DNA of 64,000 nucleotides from assembly GCA_030323885.1 (NCBI GenBank), contig CM059188.1:113192776-113256775 (forward strand). The letters run 5' to 3'. This DNA comes from Branchipolynoe longqiensis. Taxonomy: Eukaryota; Annelida; Polychaeta; Phyllodocida; Polynoidae. Both the position numbers and the translations under genes were made by a program. Of the stretch, positions 9,153 to 19,783 are shown piece after piece. A model generated the notes under the pieces. That model was not told the DNA's origin. It searched no databases and saw only the letters and a program-made list of their open reading frames with translations. The first letter of the stretch is position 1, and each line of letters begins with the position of its first letter.

Positions 9153-9823
9153 GGGGTAAATCTTCCCATCCCAGTTGACTCAGTCTATAATTTGTTGTTC
9201 CCTTTATAATTTCATTTTTATATTACAACGGTTCCGTCCCTGGAGCTTTGTGTCTGAGATTGATCTTATTAGTGTCCGCCTTCTGGTGCAAGTGATAACA
9301 CTGACTTTTAATTATATTGCTTATTTTTTTATTTCTGATACTGCGATTTTTTTTGCTTTGTTTTTTATTGAGACTGTATTTATTCTGTCCATAGCATATA
9401 AGCCCGGGTACCCAGGCTTGTTTTCAATGCTGGCCAGCTGTAGTGTTGGTGTTATCTTATCACACAGCAGCTGCTGATAAGGTATTTGATTGCCTGCATT
9501 TCAGTAGCAGATAGATAGTTGGTTGGTATGGTTAGTAGCCTATGTTTTTGATTTCCTCCGCATGTATCTATTTTATTTTGTTCTACCCTTACTACTAGAC
9601 TAGCCTACTCCTATTTACATATCATAGGCTTGGACGTAGGTGTGTGGTGTGCTATCTGGCTACTTTTGGCATGGTTACCTTCAATTGGGCGTCCCACTGG
9701 TGGGCCGTGACATATCACATGCCTCTTTGCAGTGCAGTTTCGTGGGGGTTTCCTAGCCTTATTTTGCACAGATATGTTTTGTATAACAATAGCCTGAACA
9801 ACATTCTCCAAAATGTATAGAGT
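9153..9823. other. Unassigned 670-bp stretch
   Basis: T-rich sequence. A 100-codon plus frame at 9175-9477 encodes a hydrophobic stretch but has no recognisable domain. Part of it may be degraded sequence of the LINE that follows. Confidence 0.4.
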
Positions 9824-10312
9824 GTTAACATCAAGTAAGATATTAATACAAACAAGGAAGCGTATTCTTCAGTGTTATGTGTGGTCTACTCTAATGTATG
9901 GGGCAGAGACATGGACAATCTCTAAGAAAATGTACAAACGTTTAGCAGCATTTGAGATGTGGACTTATCGAAGGATGATGAAAATATCATGGACAAAGAA
10001 GATCACCAACAAAGAAGTTCTCAGAAAAATTAAAAATAAGAAAAGCTTGTTTGCCACTATACAGACAAAGAAACTTATTTATTTTGGCCACATCATTCGT
10101 CAGAGTTCAATATACCGTACATTATTGGAAGGGAAGGTGGATGGCAGCAGAGGGAGAGGGAGACCAAGAACATCATGGTTTACAAATATTTCACAGTGGA
10201 CAGGCTTGAATTATTCACAGTCTATCAGAACAGCACAACATCGGGATAAGTGGAGAACCATTGCATCCAACCCTCGACTAGAGGACGGAACTATTGATTG
10301 ATTGATTGATGT
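9824..10312 (+). pseudogene. LINE ORF2 C-terminal end with (TGAT)n tail
   Basis: A frame from about 9824 to 10301 encodes the region after the RT catalytic core of a non-LTR retrotransposon. Recognisable landmarks are YVWSTLMYGAETWT, WTYRRMMKISW, and a basic GRGRPRTSW motif near the end. The FADD catalytic block and the endonuclease are absent, so this is a 5'-truncated insertion, the usual fate of LINE copies. The frame ends just before a short tandem tail of ATTGATTG units (10293-10311), as several LINE clades show at their 3' ends. RTE-like or Jockey-like affiliation is a guess. The frame itself is open and could be fairly young. Confidence 0.8.
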
Positions 10313-10429
10313 TTTGTATATTTTTAGGTCAGGATTCTGCTTTGTTCTGCGGTGATGTGCACTAGTTCTGCGACTCTAGTCCTGTCTCTAGTACCCCTAC
10401 TGGTGCTACACGGTGCTCTATGCTAAATT

Positions 10430-10735
10430 TGGTTGGAGTTTTACGTCTGGCAACATCTAAGGTCATATCAGAATGGCTACCAGCTTGTGACAGTGCGCAT
10501 TCATGGCGATTTCATAGTGCTGGCCCACTGGGCATTCAGGCCGCCAACACCACAACCCGATATCCCACTGTCACATTATCCTGACACTGAGCTATCCAGT
10601 CCTTGCCCTATCCTATTAATGTCACGTGGCTGGCTAGGAAGCGACAAGTATCAATTTTATAAGTCATTGGTTTGACTCGACTTGGATTTGAACTCCCTAA
10701 TCGCTCTTCCGATTCGGCGACCGCGCCCGGTGCCT
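10430..10735 (-). mobile_element. SINE-A copy abutting the minisatellite
   Basis: Tail at 10436 (GGAGTTTTACGTCTGGCAAC), head at 10735 (GACCGCGCCCGGT). The 2.4-kb minisatellite begins directly at the SINE 5' end. Confidence 0.85.
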
Positions 10736-13135
10736 ATACTGGTATCGTTGTCGCTGATAACGTTGCCGCTGGTACCGGTGCTGCTGATAATGTTGCCGCT
10801 GGTATCGTTGCCGCTGATAGCTTTGGCGTTGATACCAGTGCTGGTGATAACGTTGGTGCTGGTACCGGCGCTTATGATAACGTTGGCGCTGGTACGGGTG
10901 CTGCTGATAATGTTGGCGGCTGGTACCGGTGCTGCTGATAACGTTGCCGCTGGTACCGGTGAGCTGATAACGTTGCCGCTGGTACCGGTGCTGCTGATAA
11001 CGTTGGTGGCTGGTACCGGTGCTGCTGATAACGTTGGCGGCTGGTACCGGTGCTGCTGATAACGTTGCCGCTGGTACCGGTGCTGCTGATAATGTTGGCG
11101 GCTGTTACCGATGCCGCTGATAACGCTGTGGCTGTTATCGGTGTTGCTGATAACGTTGCCGCTGGTACCGGTGCTGCTGATAATGTTGCCGCTGGTACGG
11201 GTGCTGCTGATACCGTTGGCGGCTGGTACCAGTGCTGCTGATAACGTTGGCGGCTGGTACCGGTCCTGCTGATAACGTTGGCAGCTGGTACAGTTGCTCG
11301 TGATAACACTGATGCTGGTACCGACGCTGGTTATAACGTTTCTGCTGGTACCGGCGCTGGTGATAACGTCGGTGCTAGTACCGGCGCTGGTTATAACGTC
11401 GGTGCTGGTATCGGCACTGGTGATAACGTTGGTGCTGGTATCGGCGCTGGGGATAACGTTGGTGCTGGTACCGATGCTGCTGATAACGTTGTCGCTGGTA
11501 CCGGTGCTGCTGATAACGTAGGTGCTGGTACCGGTTCTGGTGATAACATTGGGGGCTGGTATCGGCGCTGGTGATAATGTTGATGCTGGTACCGGTGCTG
11601 CTGGTACGGTGCTGCTGATAACGTTGGCGCTGATAACGTTGGCACTGATAACGTTGGCACTGATAACGTTGGTGCTGGTACCGGCGCTGCTGATAACATT
11701 GGTGCTGCTACCGGTGCTGCTGATAACGTTGTCGCTGGTACCGGTGCTGGTGATAACGGTGGCACTGGTACCAGTGCTGCTGATAACTTTGGCGATGGTA
11801 CCGGTACTGCTGATAATGTTGGCGCTGGTACCGGTGCTGGTGATAATGTTGGTGCTGGTGATAACCTTGGCACTGGTGATAACCTTGGTGCTGGTACCGG
11901 TGCTGCTGATAACGTTGGCGCTGATAACGTTGGCGCTGGTACCGGCGCTGGTGATAATGTTGGTGCTGGTACCAGTGCTGGTGATAACGTTGGTGCTGGT
12001 GTTGGCGCTGCTGATAATGTTGGTGCTGGTACCGGCTCTGCTGGTACCGGCTCTGCTGGTACTGGCTCTGCTGATAACGTTGGTGCTGGTACCGGTTCTG
12101 CTGGTACTCACGCTGCTGGTACCGGCGCTGCTGGTACCTGCACTGCTGGTACCGGCGCTGCTGGTACCGGCGCTGCTGATAACGTCGGCGGTGGTACGGG
12201 CGCTGCTGGTACCGGCGTTGCTGGTACGGGCGCTGCTGATAACGTTGGCGCTGGTACCGGCGCTGCTGGTACCGGCGCTGCTGGTACCGGCGTTGCTGGT
12301 ACCGGCGCTGCTGATAACGTTGGCGGTGGTACCGGCGCTGGTGGTACCGGCGCTGCCGGTACCGGCGCTGCTGGTACGGGCGCTGCTGATAACGTTGGCG
12401 GTGGTACGGGCGCTGCTGGTACCGGCGTTGCTGGTACCGGCGCTGCTGATAACGTTGGCGCTGGTACCGGCGCTGCTGGTACCGGCGCTGCTGATAACGC
12501 TGGCGGTGGTACGGGTGCTGCTGGTACCGGCGCTGCTGATGACGTGGGCGCTGGTACCAGTGCTGCTGATAACGTTGGGGCTGGTGCGGGTGCTGCTGGT
12601 ACCAGCGCTGCTGATAACGTTGGCACTGGTACGGGCGCTGCTGGTACCGGCGCTGCTGATACCGTTGGCGCTGGTACAGGCGATGCTGGTACCGGTGCTG
12701 CTGATAATGTTGGCGCTGGTATTTGCGCTGCTGGTACCAGCGCTGCTGGTACCGGTACTGCTGATAATGTTGGCAGTGGTACGGGTGCTGCTGGTACCGG
12801 TGCTGCTGATAAAGTTGGCGCTGGTATGGGTGCTGCTGGTACCGGCGCTGCTGATAATGTTGGCGCTGGTACCGGCGCTGCTGGTACCGGCGATGCTGAT
12901 AATGTTGGCGCTGGTACGGGCGCTGCTGGTACGGGCGCTGCTGATAACGTTGGCACTGGTATTCGTGCTGCTGGTACCGGCACTGCTGGTACCGGCACTG
13001 CTGATAACGTTGGTGCTGGTACGGGTGCTGCTGGTGCAGGCGCCGCTGGTACCGGCACTGCTGATAACGTTGGCGCTGGGACGGGTGCTGCTGGTACCGC
13101 GCTGCTGATAACGTTGGCGCTGGTACGGGTGTTAC
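10736..13135. repeat. 2.4-kb minisatellite of 15/30/45-bp units
   Basis: The basic unit alternates GGTACCGGTGCTGCT with GATAACGTTGGCGCT (15 bp each). In the first half 30-bp units dominate. After about 12030 they become 45-bp and longer units with an extra GGTACCGGCGCTGCT. Unit lengths are multiples of 3 and few variants create stops, so frames of over 300 codons are open on both strands (the longest runs 11522-13108 plus and 11708-13189 minus). No signal peptide, non-repeat domain or matching frame outside the array is visible. I read it as non-coding. Confidence 0.9.
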
Positions 13136-13267
13136 TGCTGTGCCTCGGCGCCAATGTCTAGTAGAGAGAGCCTCCACAGAACGACCCATCTAATGCTCAG
13201 TAAAAGTAGGTCAACCACAGTGTGCCACCATTGATTTTTAGGGTGCAGAAGGGACACTGGCCGTAGG

Positions 13268-13372
13268 AATGTACACTGGTGGGGGTGGGGGTGGGGGTAG
13301 TGTGGTGTGAGGGTGGGGGCTAGTGGGGGTGTGAGGGCGGGGGGTGGTTGGGTGGGGGTAGGGGTGGGGGTG
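13268..13372. repeat. G-rich GTGGGGGTGGGGG tract
   Basis: Irregular tandem GTGGGGG units between 13268 and 13372 with G-quadruplex potential on the plus strand. Confidence 0.8.
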
Positions 13373-13417
13373 GGTCGCTGGCCGAGGAGTGAATGGGACA
13401 GTGGGGCTGGAGAGCTG

Positions 13418-13750
13418 GTTGGTTGGTTGGTTGTTGGAGTTTTACATCTGGGCAACATCTAAGGTCATATACGGACAGGTTCCGACATGCGACAGTGCAC
13501 ACTCATGATGACTTCATAGTGCTGCCGCACTGGGAAATCAGGCTGCCAGCACCATGACCTGACATCCCACTCACTGACATTATCCTGACACTGAGCTAAC
13601 CAGTCCTTGCCCTAGCCTATTATTAATGCCGCACACCAGGTTATGAAGCGACAAGTATCAATTTGATTATACGTCATTGGTTTGACTCGACTGGGAACCG
13701 AACTCCTGATCTCCCGCATGCGACGCCTGCGCTCTACCGAATTGGCCACA
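13418..13750 (-). mobile_element. SINE-A copy, full length
   Basis: TTGGTTGGTTGGTTGTTGG at the tail end, head at about 13747 (TCTACCGAATTGGCCACA). It is followed at once by a second copy in the same orientation. Confidence 0.85.
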
Positions 13751-14001
13751 GTGCACACTCATGGCGACTTCATAGTGCTGCCCCACTGGGAAATTTGGCT
13801 GCCAGCAGCGTCCCACTGAATCACATTATCTTGATGCTGAGCTAACCAGTCCTTGCCCTATCCTATTAATGCAGAGCGCCAGACTAGGAAGTGACAAGTA
13901 TCAATTTGAAAATAAGTCATTGGTTTGACTCGACCGAGAACCGAACACCCGATATCCCGCACGCGAGACCCGCGCTCTACTGATTCGGCCACCGCACCTG
14001 G
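13750..14001 (-). mobile_element. SINE-A copy in tandem, tail missing
   Basis: Starts inside the body at GTGCACACTCATGGCGAC and runs to the head (CACCGCACCTGGT). The head-to-tail junction with the previous copy lies at a GTGCAC-type motif, so unequal recombination between two copies is plausible. Confidence 0.85.
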
Positions 14002-14223
14002 TAGGGGCCCTGGCGGCAGGTAACGCTGCTCTGGCCGTGGCCGGCGCTCACTGGGAGGGAGGCGGTCGGAAGGACCCGGCTGTTCCGCCCACCTCCCTCC
14101 CCCGGTACCTGGGTGGTGCTAATAGGTCACAGTCGGCAGCAGCAGCAGCAGTCGGGGACTGGGCTGCCTTCAACGCACAGGACTCTGAGAGCTAACTGGC
14201 AAAATAACCCCACAAACATGACC

Positions 14224-14382
14224 AGATGGGATGGCCGAATGAGTTAGAGCGTCCGTCTCCCGTGCTCGTAGATCGTGGGGTCGTTGGTTCGAAACCTGGT
14301 CGAGTCAAACCAATTACTTAAAAATTGATACTTGTCGCTTCCTAGCCAGACGCTCAGCATTACTAGGATAGGGCAAGGAGCA
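14224..14382 (+). mobile_element. SINE-A 5' half
   Basis: Head GATGGGATGGCCGAATGAG to GGATAGGGCAAGGA, then unrelated sequence. This is a 3' truncation, unusual for a retroposon and probably due to a later deletion. Confidence 0.8.
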
Positions 14383-14507
14383 GTGGAATGAGGAAGACCA
14401 GTCGTCTACGACTGAAATTTCCCCTGCTTAAACAACTGATGTACCAAAAAACAACCCAAAAACATAATTTGGGCTCCCTCTTGCGTGGGGGCGCGGGATT
14501 TGGCAAC

Positions 14508-14838
14508 GTTGTTGGTTGGTTGGTTGGTTTTTGGAGTTTAACGTCCTGGCAACAACTATGGTCATATCAGGATGGGTATCGACTTGTGACTTGTGACTTG
14601 TGACTGTGCACACATGGAACTTTATAGTGCTGCCCCACTCGGTAATCAGGCCACCAGCACCATGCGCCAATATCCCATTCAGTCACATTATCCTGACACT
14701 GAGCTAACCAGTCCTTGCCAGGCTATGAAGCGACAAGTATCAATTTAGTAAGCGATTGGTTTGACTTAACCGGGAACCGAACTCCCGACCTCCAGCATGC
14801 GAGGCCCGCGCTCTACCGATTAGGCCACCGTGCCCGGT
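14508..14838 (-). mobile_element. SINE-A copy, full length
   Basis: Tail GGTTGGTTGGTTTTTGGAG to head CCACCGTGCCCGGT. CTTGTGACTTGTGACTTGTG (14582-14601) is a local slippage expansion inside the body. Confidence 0.85.
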
Positions 14839-15314
14839 TTTTGCAGCGTAGTTGTGGGAGGGTAGGAGTGGGGGGGGGAGGTGTCACGTTACACAATGCA
14901 TCTGTGGCTTCTACTCTGCTTCACAACATGCACAAATCATACGTCTGAGTTGGGGAACTGTTCAGGTGTTGAGTCTGATGTCACACACCCACACACATAT
15001 ATATACATTTTCAGTGGTACAGTGAGTGAGGGTAATGGCCGCTGAGGCATGGGTGAGTAGGTGGCGCCACATGGGGAGGTGTGGTCATACCAGTAGATGA
15101 CCTAATGAACAGAGCTAACCAGCCGATGACAGTGGCTGGGTAGGAGATAGGATCTTCCAGCTTATTATACTCATATAATGGCTTATACATCATATATATA
15201 TATGTGTGTATAGATGCCGGTATATCTATTTAAGGATTATGGGATCATTGCAAATAACATGATGGGATGTGACGAGATCTTTTGATACAAATACACAAAA
15301 TGATCTACTTCCAA
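14839..15314. other. Unassigned spacer
   Basis: No gene supported. Short AT microsatellites lie at about 14996 and 15193, and a G run at 14871. Confidence 0.4.
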
Positions 15315-15617
15315 AAGCGTCCATCTCCCCTGTTGCTAGACCGTGGGATCGTGGATTCGAACCCTGGTCCAGTCAAACCAATGAATTAAAAATTGATACA
15401 TGTCACTTCCTAGCCAGGTGCTTGGCATTATTAGGATAGGGCAAGGACTGGTTGGCTCAGTGTCAGGATAATGTGACTGAGTGGGATATCAGGTCATGGT
15501 GCTGGTGGCCTGGTATTGCAGTGGGGCAGCACTATAAAGTCGCTATGAGTGCGCACTGTCACAAGTCCATACCCATCCTGATATGACTTTAGATGTTGCT
15601 AGGACGTATAACAAGAA
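15315..15617 (+). mobile_element. SINE-A copy, box A partly missing
   Basis: Begins AAGCGTCCATCTCCCC, has box B GGATTCGAACCCTGG, a full body and the tail GTTGCTAGGACGTATAAC. Confidence 0.8.
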
Positions 15618-16165
15618 GGAGGTCAGTGTAGTGTGTAGCTTCAACAATGCCCAAATATCAGAATAATTCAGAATATCATCATCATCTATATATATATATG
15701 GATAGTGATAAACCCTTTATTGCATGTAATAATGCCTGTAGTGTCTTGCACTCCCGCCCCACCTCCCCCTATCCGGGGCAGGGATGGGGTACCAGCATGC
15801 ACCGCTCCACCTCCTGCGTGGGGGGCCAATCCTCCACCCGCTCGGAGGAAATATATACATGTATATATTCATTTCCACTACTGCCCTTTGAAAGCATATT
15901 AAACTGTAGAAGCTACCATTGCAGGCAATGGCCACAGTGTGATTGCATTCGGCACAAGGGATCTCCAGAATGAGTAGCCTCCACATACTGGAGTATGGGA
16001 TGGAGTGGGGACGGAGAGGGGGCGGAGTGGGGGCAGAGAGGGGGCGGATAGAGGGCTTAGTGGGTGATATCCGGAGATTGGGCGGGGTTTGTGTTGGGCG
16101 TGTCTCCAACTAGACGGACATCCGGCAGGCATTCAGTAAGGCTGCCCAAACTCCACGCAGGGGGA
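15618..16165. other. Unassigned spacer
   Basis: No gene supported. A G-rich patch of GGGGCGGAGTGG-like units lies at 16000-16055, just before the purine/pyrimidine tract. Open frames here are short and compositional. Confidence 0.4.
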
Positions 16166-16915
16166 GGTGAGAGGGGAGAGGGGAGAGGGGAGGGGGGAGA
16201 GGGGGGCCTCTCCCCCTCCACTCCCCTCCCATTCCCCTCCTCCCCTCCTCTCCCCTCCTCCCCCCTCTCCCCTCCCACTCGCCTCCCGCTCCCCCTCATC
16301 CCCTTCCTCCCTCTCCTCAACCTCATCCCATCCCTCGTGCCTCCCCTCCTTTCCCCACACACTCCCGCACACCCGTCCTCTCCCTCCTCCCCTCTTCTCC
16401 CTTCCTCTCCTCTTCTCCCCTCCTCTCCTCTTCTCCTCTTCTCCCCTTCTCTCCTCTTCTCTCCAGTCCTCCCTCTCCGTCCCGCTCCTACTCCCCCCTT
16501 CCTCCTCTCCCCTCCACTCCCCTCCCATCTCTCCTCTCCTCCGTGTCCTTCGCCACCTCCTCCCCTCCCTCCCCTCCTCCACTCCCCTCATCGCCTCCTC
16601 CCCCTCCTTCCCTTCCTCCCCTCTCCCCTTCCCCCTCCCCCCTCCTCTCCCTCCACCCCCCTCCTCCGTCTCCTCTCCCCTTCTTTCCCGCATCCATCCA
16701 TTCCCCCCACCTCCTCCGTCCACTCCCCCCTCCCCTCTCCCCTCTCCCCCCTCCCCCTCCCCCTCTCCCCTCTTCCCCTCTCCCCTTCCGTCTCCCCCTC
16801 TTCCCCTCTTCCCCCCCCCTCTCCCCCTTCCTCACCCCTCTCCTCCTCTCCCCGTCTCCCCCTCTCCCCCTCTCCCCCTCCGTCTCCCCTCTCCCCCTCT
16901 CCCCTTCTCCCCAGG
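16166..16915. repeat. 750-bp purine-to-pyrimidine strand-switch tract
   Basis: The first 42 bases are purine-rich (GAGAGGGGAGAGGGG units). At about 16207 the strand flips to almost pure pyrimidine (CTCCCC, CCTCTCC and TCTCCTCTTC units) until 16915. The switch, GAGAGGGGGGCCTCTCCCC, is itself a hairpin. Long serine/proline-rich or arginine/glycine-rich frames are compositional. Triplex (H-DNA) formation is possible. Confidence 0.9.
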
Positions 16916-16949
16916 CTTTAGAAGTAGGTCAGGACATTTTGTATACATT

Positions 16950-17128
16950 GTAGTGGTTTGCACTGACCTCTCAGGCAAGGAACCGCATAAACAGGTAGTC
17001 GTGGGTAGTGTGGTGACATCAGGGAGCCTAGGTGGTGAAATGGTTCGCACACTGGCCCGGATGGATCAAAGAGATGTGGGTTTGAGTCCCGCTCTAGGTG
17101 CAATATTTCCCATTTTCATCCCCCCCCT
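16950..17128 (+). mobile_element. SINE-C copy 2
   Basis: TGACCTCTCAGGCAAGGAAC start, box A GGTGAAATGGTTCGCAC, box B GGGTTTGAGTCCCGC, end ATTTTCATCCCCCCCC. It abuts the 5' break of the DIRS element. Confidence 0.8.
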
Positions 17129-17131
17129 GTG

Positions 17132-17480
17132 TGAATGCAGTTTTGGATTTATGTGCATTACTCACTAAATTGGGGTTTTATGTACATCAACAAAAGTCAG
17201 TGTTTAAACCAACAAAACAACTCAAATGTTTAGGGTTTATTCTGGATACACAGTCCCTTACAGTGTCGATAACAGAACAAAAACTAATTAAGTTTATGAC
17301 TACAGCGACTCAGCTTATTAAGTTATCAAAGCCAAAAATTAGACAGGTTGCTGTTCTTATTGGCATAATGACCTCATATGCACCTGCTGTGTTATATGGG
17401 AAGGCCCATATTAAGTCGCTAGAAATAGATAAAAATTTAGCGTTAACACGAACTAAAGGCAATTTTGAGCGAAAGATGTT
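17132..17480 (+). pseudogene. DIRS reverse transcriptase, C-terminal part only
   Basis: Plus frame with landmarks LLTKLGFYVH, KSVFKPTKQL and LGFILD, which lie just after the RT catalytic (xxDD) block in DIRS-type elements. The catalytic block and everything upstream, including Gag, are missing; the element is cut at about 17131 next to SINE-C. At about 17475-17483 the homology jumps from this frame to the next one downstream, so a 1-nt indel breaks the polyprotein. DIRS elements use RT to make a circular intermediate that a tyrosine recombinase inserts, so there is no integrase and normally no target duplication. Confidence 0.8.
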
Positions 17481-18352
17481 TATTTTCGCAAGAAGGGTTA
17501 CAGGATATTGGATGGTGGATGCAACATATAGCAAGTTCACCAAATCCAATCCGCATGGCGGAACCTAATACAGTAATTACTACTGATGCTTCGTTAGAAG
17601 GTTGGGGAGCTCATCGAGATGGGGTCACAACAGGAGGTAGATGGCTTGATGATGAAAAATCAGACTATATTAATGCACTAGAATTGCGTGCTATTTATCT
17701 GGGCTTACGTAGTTTAGTAAAGATAAATAAATCACAGGTTAGAATACTAACTGATAATACTACTGCCATGGCATATATTCGTAACATGGGTGGAACCAAA
17801 TCAAAGTCTTGCAATCAGTTATCTAAACTGATTTGGAACTGGGCACAGGCTCAACAAGTCTGGCTGACTGTAGCGCATATTCCAGGGTCACAAAATACAC
17901 TTGCAGATTATAAAAGTAGAAATTTCCATGACCATTTAGAGTGGTCTCTCTCTACACCTTTGTTTAACTTCGTTTGTGAAAAATGGGGTACACCTGAAGT
18001 TGACTTATTTGCATCACGAAATAATAACAAGTTACCCTGTTATGTTTCTTGGCATCCTGAACCGGATGCTTGGAAAGTAGATGCGTTTGCTATTACCTGG
18101 GAAAATAATTATTTTTATATTTTCCCACCATTTAGCATTATCAGCCGAGTAGTGAGAAAAATCGGCTTGGAAGGGACACATGCGATACTGGTGGTGCCCG
18201 ATTGGGACACGCAACCTTGGCTGCCAGTAGTTTCACAACTGGCAAAAGAACATATACGATTCCCAAGAAAACTCGGGAATCTGACGCACCACGGACCGCT
18301 AGTGGTTCACGGCGACGTGTCAACGACGCCCCTATTGGCATTCCTTTTCTAA
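17465..18352 (+). pseudogene. DIRS RNase H plus methyltransferase-like domain
   Basis: An open frame without ATG start (it continues the RT across a frameshift). Residues 39-150 are RNase H, with the acidic set visible: D41 in TTDAS, E73 in ALELRA, D97 in LTDN and D148 in LADYKSR. It would remove RNA from the cDNA hybrid. Residues about 174-285 (WGTPEVDLFASR, IFPPFSII, VPDW) match the DAM-like methyltransferase region known from DIRS1-group polyproteins; its role in transposition is unclear. The frame has no internal stop over 295 codons. The C-terminus overlaps the recombinase frame from 18202, as in intact DIRS1-group elements. Confidence 0.8.
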
Positions 18353-19311
18353 GGAAGCAGCTACAGCAATTTGGATTGGACAAAATTACTGAGGATAGGA
18401 TAGTATCGGATGCCTGGAGGCCAGGAACTGTCAAAATGTATACAACCTATTTAAAGAAATGGGGTGTACATTGTTTGTTAATGAAAGTTAAGCCAACAAA
18501 TCCAAAGATTTCACAAGTAGCTCGGTTTCTTCGTTCTCTAGAGGATGAAGGACTTTCCTTTGGATCGATTAATGCGGCGAGGTGTGCGTTATCAATTATA
18601 TTACCTAGAATTGATGGCGAAACAGTTGGAAAACATTATGTTATTTGTTATTTACTTCGTTCAATTTATCAAAGGAATCCTCCAAAACCAAAGTATAGTC
18701 GGTTTTGGGATGTTTCTATAGTATTTAAGTTGTTTCAGGCTTGGCCTCACAACTCGTGGTTAGATATAAAACAGTTAGGTTTTAAGGTCGCGGTCCTGTT
18801 ATTGTTAGTAACCGGACACAGAGGACAGACGATTGTTGCTTTATCCTTAACTGGATTAGAAATAGACAAGGAACAAGCTACGTTTGATTTAGAAAAATTG
18901 CTTAAATCGAACACGTTAGGTGACCCTTTATCAACGGTTCACTTAGACTGTTTTCCGAATGATCGGAAATTATGTGTTGTGTCGGCCATACGGGCTTATA
19001 TATACAAGACAAAGGATTTACGTGCATCACAACAACTATTAGTGAGCTTTATAAAGCCACATAAGGCGATTTCATGAGACACACTTGCCAGATGGACAAT
19101 TACGGTGTTGAAATTGGCTGGAGTGGATACGAGTAAATACTCTTCCCACTCAACTAGAGGAGCCATGGTCTCCAAGGCACGGGTGCTTGGTATTTCTGTG
19201 AAAAGAATACTAGCGCATGCAGGCTGGAAGACGGCTAAGTCGTTTGCAAAACATTATAATAAACGACTAGAAAAGCCTACCGGCGTTGCAAAGCGTCTTC
19301 TCGCCAACTAA
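18202..19311 (+). pseudogene. DIRS tyrosine recombinase with one TGA stop
   Basis: A frame of about 370 codons interrupted once by TGA at 19075-19077; the same frame resumes and ends at TAA 19309-19311. Catalytic landmarks of the phage-integrase fold: Arg in TGHRGQT (18820-18822), the His-x-x-Arg box HSTR (19147-19158), AHAGW (19213-19227), and the nucleophile Tyr in KHYNK (19255-19257). All are present, although the last three lie beyond the stop. The N-terminal part (WRPGTVKMYTTYLKKWG) looks like the SAM-like core-binding domain. There is no ATG at the overlap and the true start is unknown. Either this copy is dead or the TGA is read through; I favour dead. Confidence 0.85.
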
Positions 19312-19439
19312 CAAGAATAGGTGAGAACAAAAATTTAGAATGTTATAATAATAAGAAAGAATGATATTAAGGATAAAAATGAATTGTGTAAAGGTCTCCC
19401 TAGCCTGAGGCTAGCCTGAGGCTGTTTACCGAGGTAAAA

Positions 19440-19748
19440 TAGTATAGTTATACGAGTCTTACCTTGGTACAGATGATGGATAACTGTTGTTTTACCGAGG
19501 TATAAGCCTCGGATAGATGTGGGCTAGGGCCCTCCCGCCACACCCTGCCACATCTATTCCGTTGGTGTACCTTTTCGGTAAAGTAATAGTATCCATTGTT
19601 TGAAAGTCATTTTTATCCTCAATAAGTAGGTTAAGATTGCTGGTACCGGACGTGCTTACCTCTCCCTAGCCCACATCTATCCGAGGCTTATACCTCGGTA
19701 AAACAACAGTTATCCATCATCTGTACCAAAGTAAGACTCGTATAACTA

Positions 19749-19753
<5 letters not shown>
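19440..19753. repeat. 90-bp inverted repeat downstream of the DIRS recombinase
   Basis: Arms 19440-19529 and 19664-19753 are reverse complements with one mismatch over 90 bp (landmarks GTTTTACCGAGGTATAAGCC and GATAGATGTGGGCTAGGG). The spacer is 134 bp. A direct repeat CTAGCCTGAGG lies just before. DIRS elements carry inverted termini and an internal complementary region near their 3' end, so this is probably the 3' end of the element. A separate MITE remains possible. Confidence 0.85.

Positions 19754-19780
<27 letters not shown>
19754..19780. repeat. TA microsatellite
   Basis: About 14 TA units at the end of the inverted repeat. Confidence 0.9.

Positions 19781-19783
<3 letters not shown>

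Noticed and set aside
9175..9477. Hydrophobic 100-codon frame, possible membrane protein
   Set aside because: T-rich sequence gives Phe/Leu/Ile codons by composition; no start context or homologue recognised.
10657..13189. Very long frames on both strands (up to 528 codons) in the 10.7-13.1-kb array
   Set aside because: Open only because unit lengths are multiples of 3. No non-repetitive domain, start context or flank continuation.
16064..17168. Ser/Pro-rich frame of 285-333 codons, mucin-like in appearance
   Set aside because: Pyrimidine-tract artefact; no signal peptide or flanking domain.
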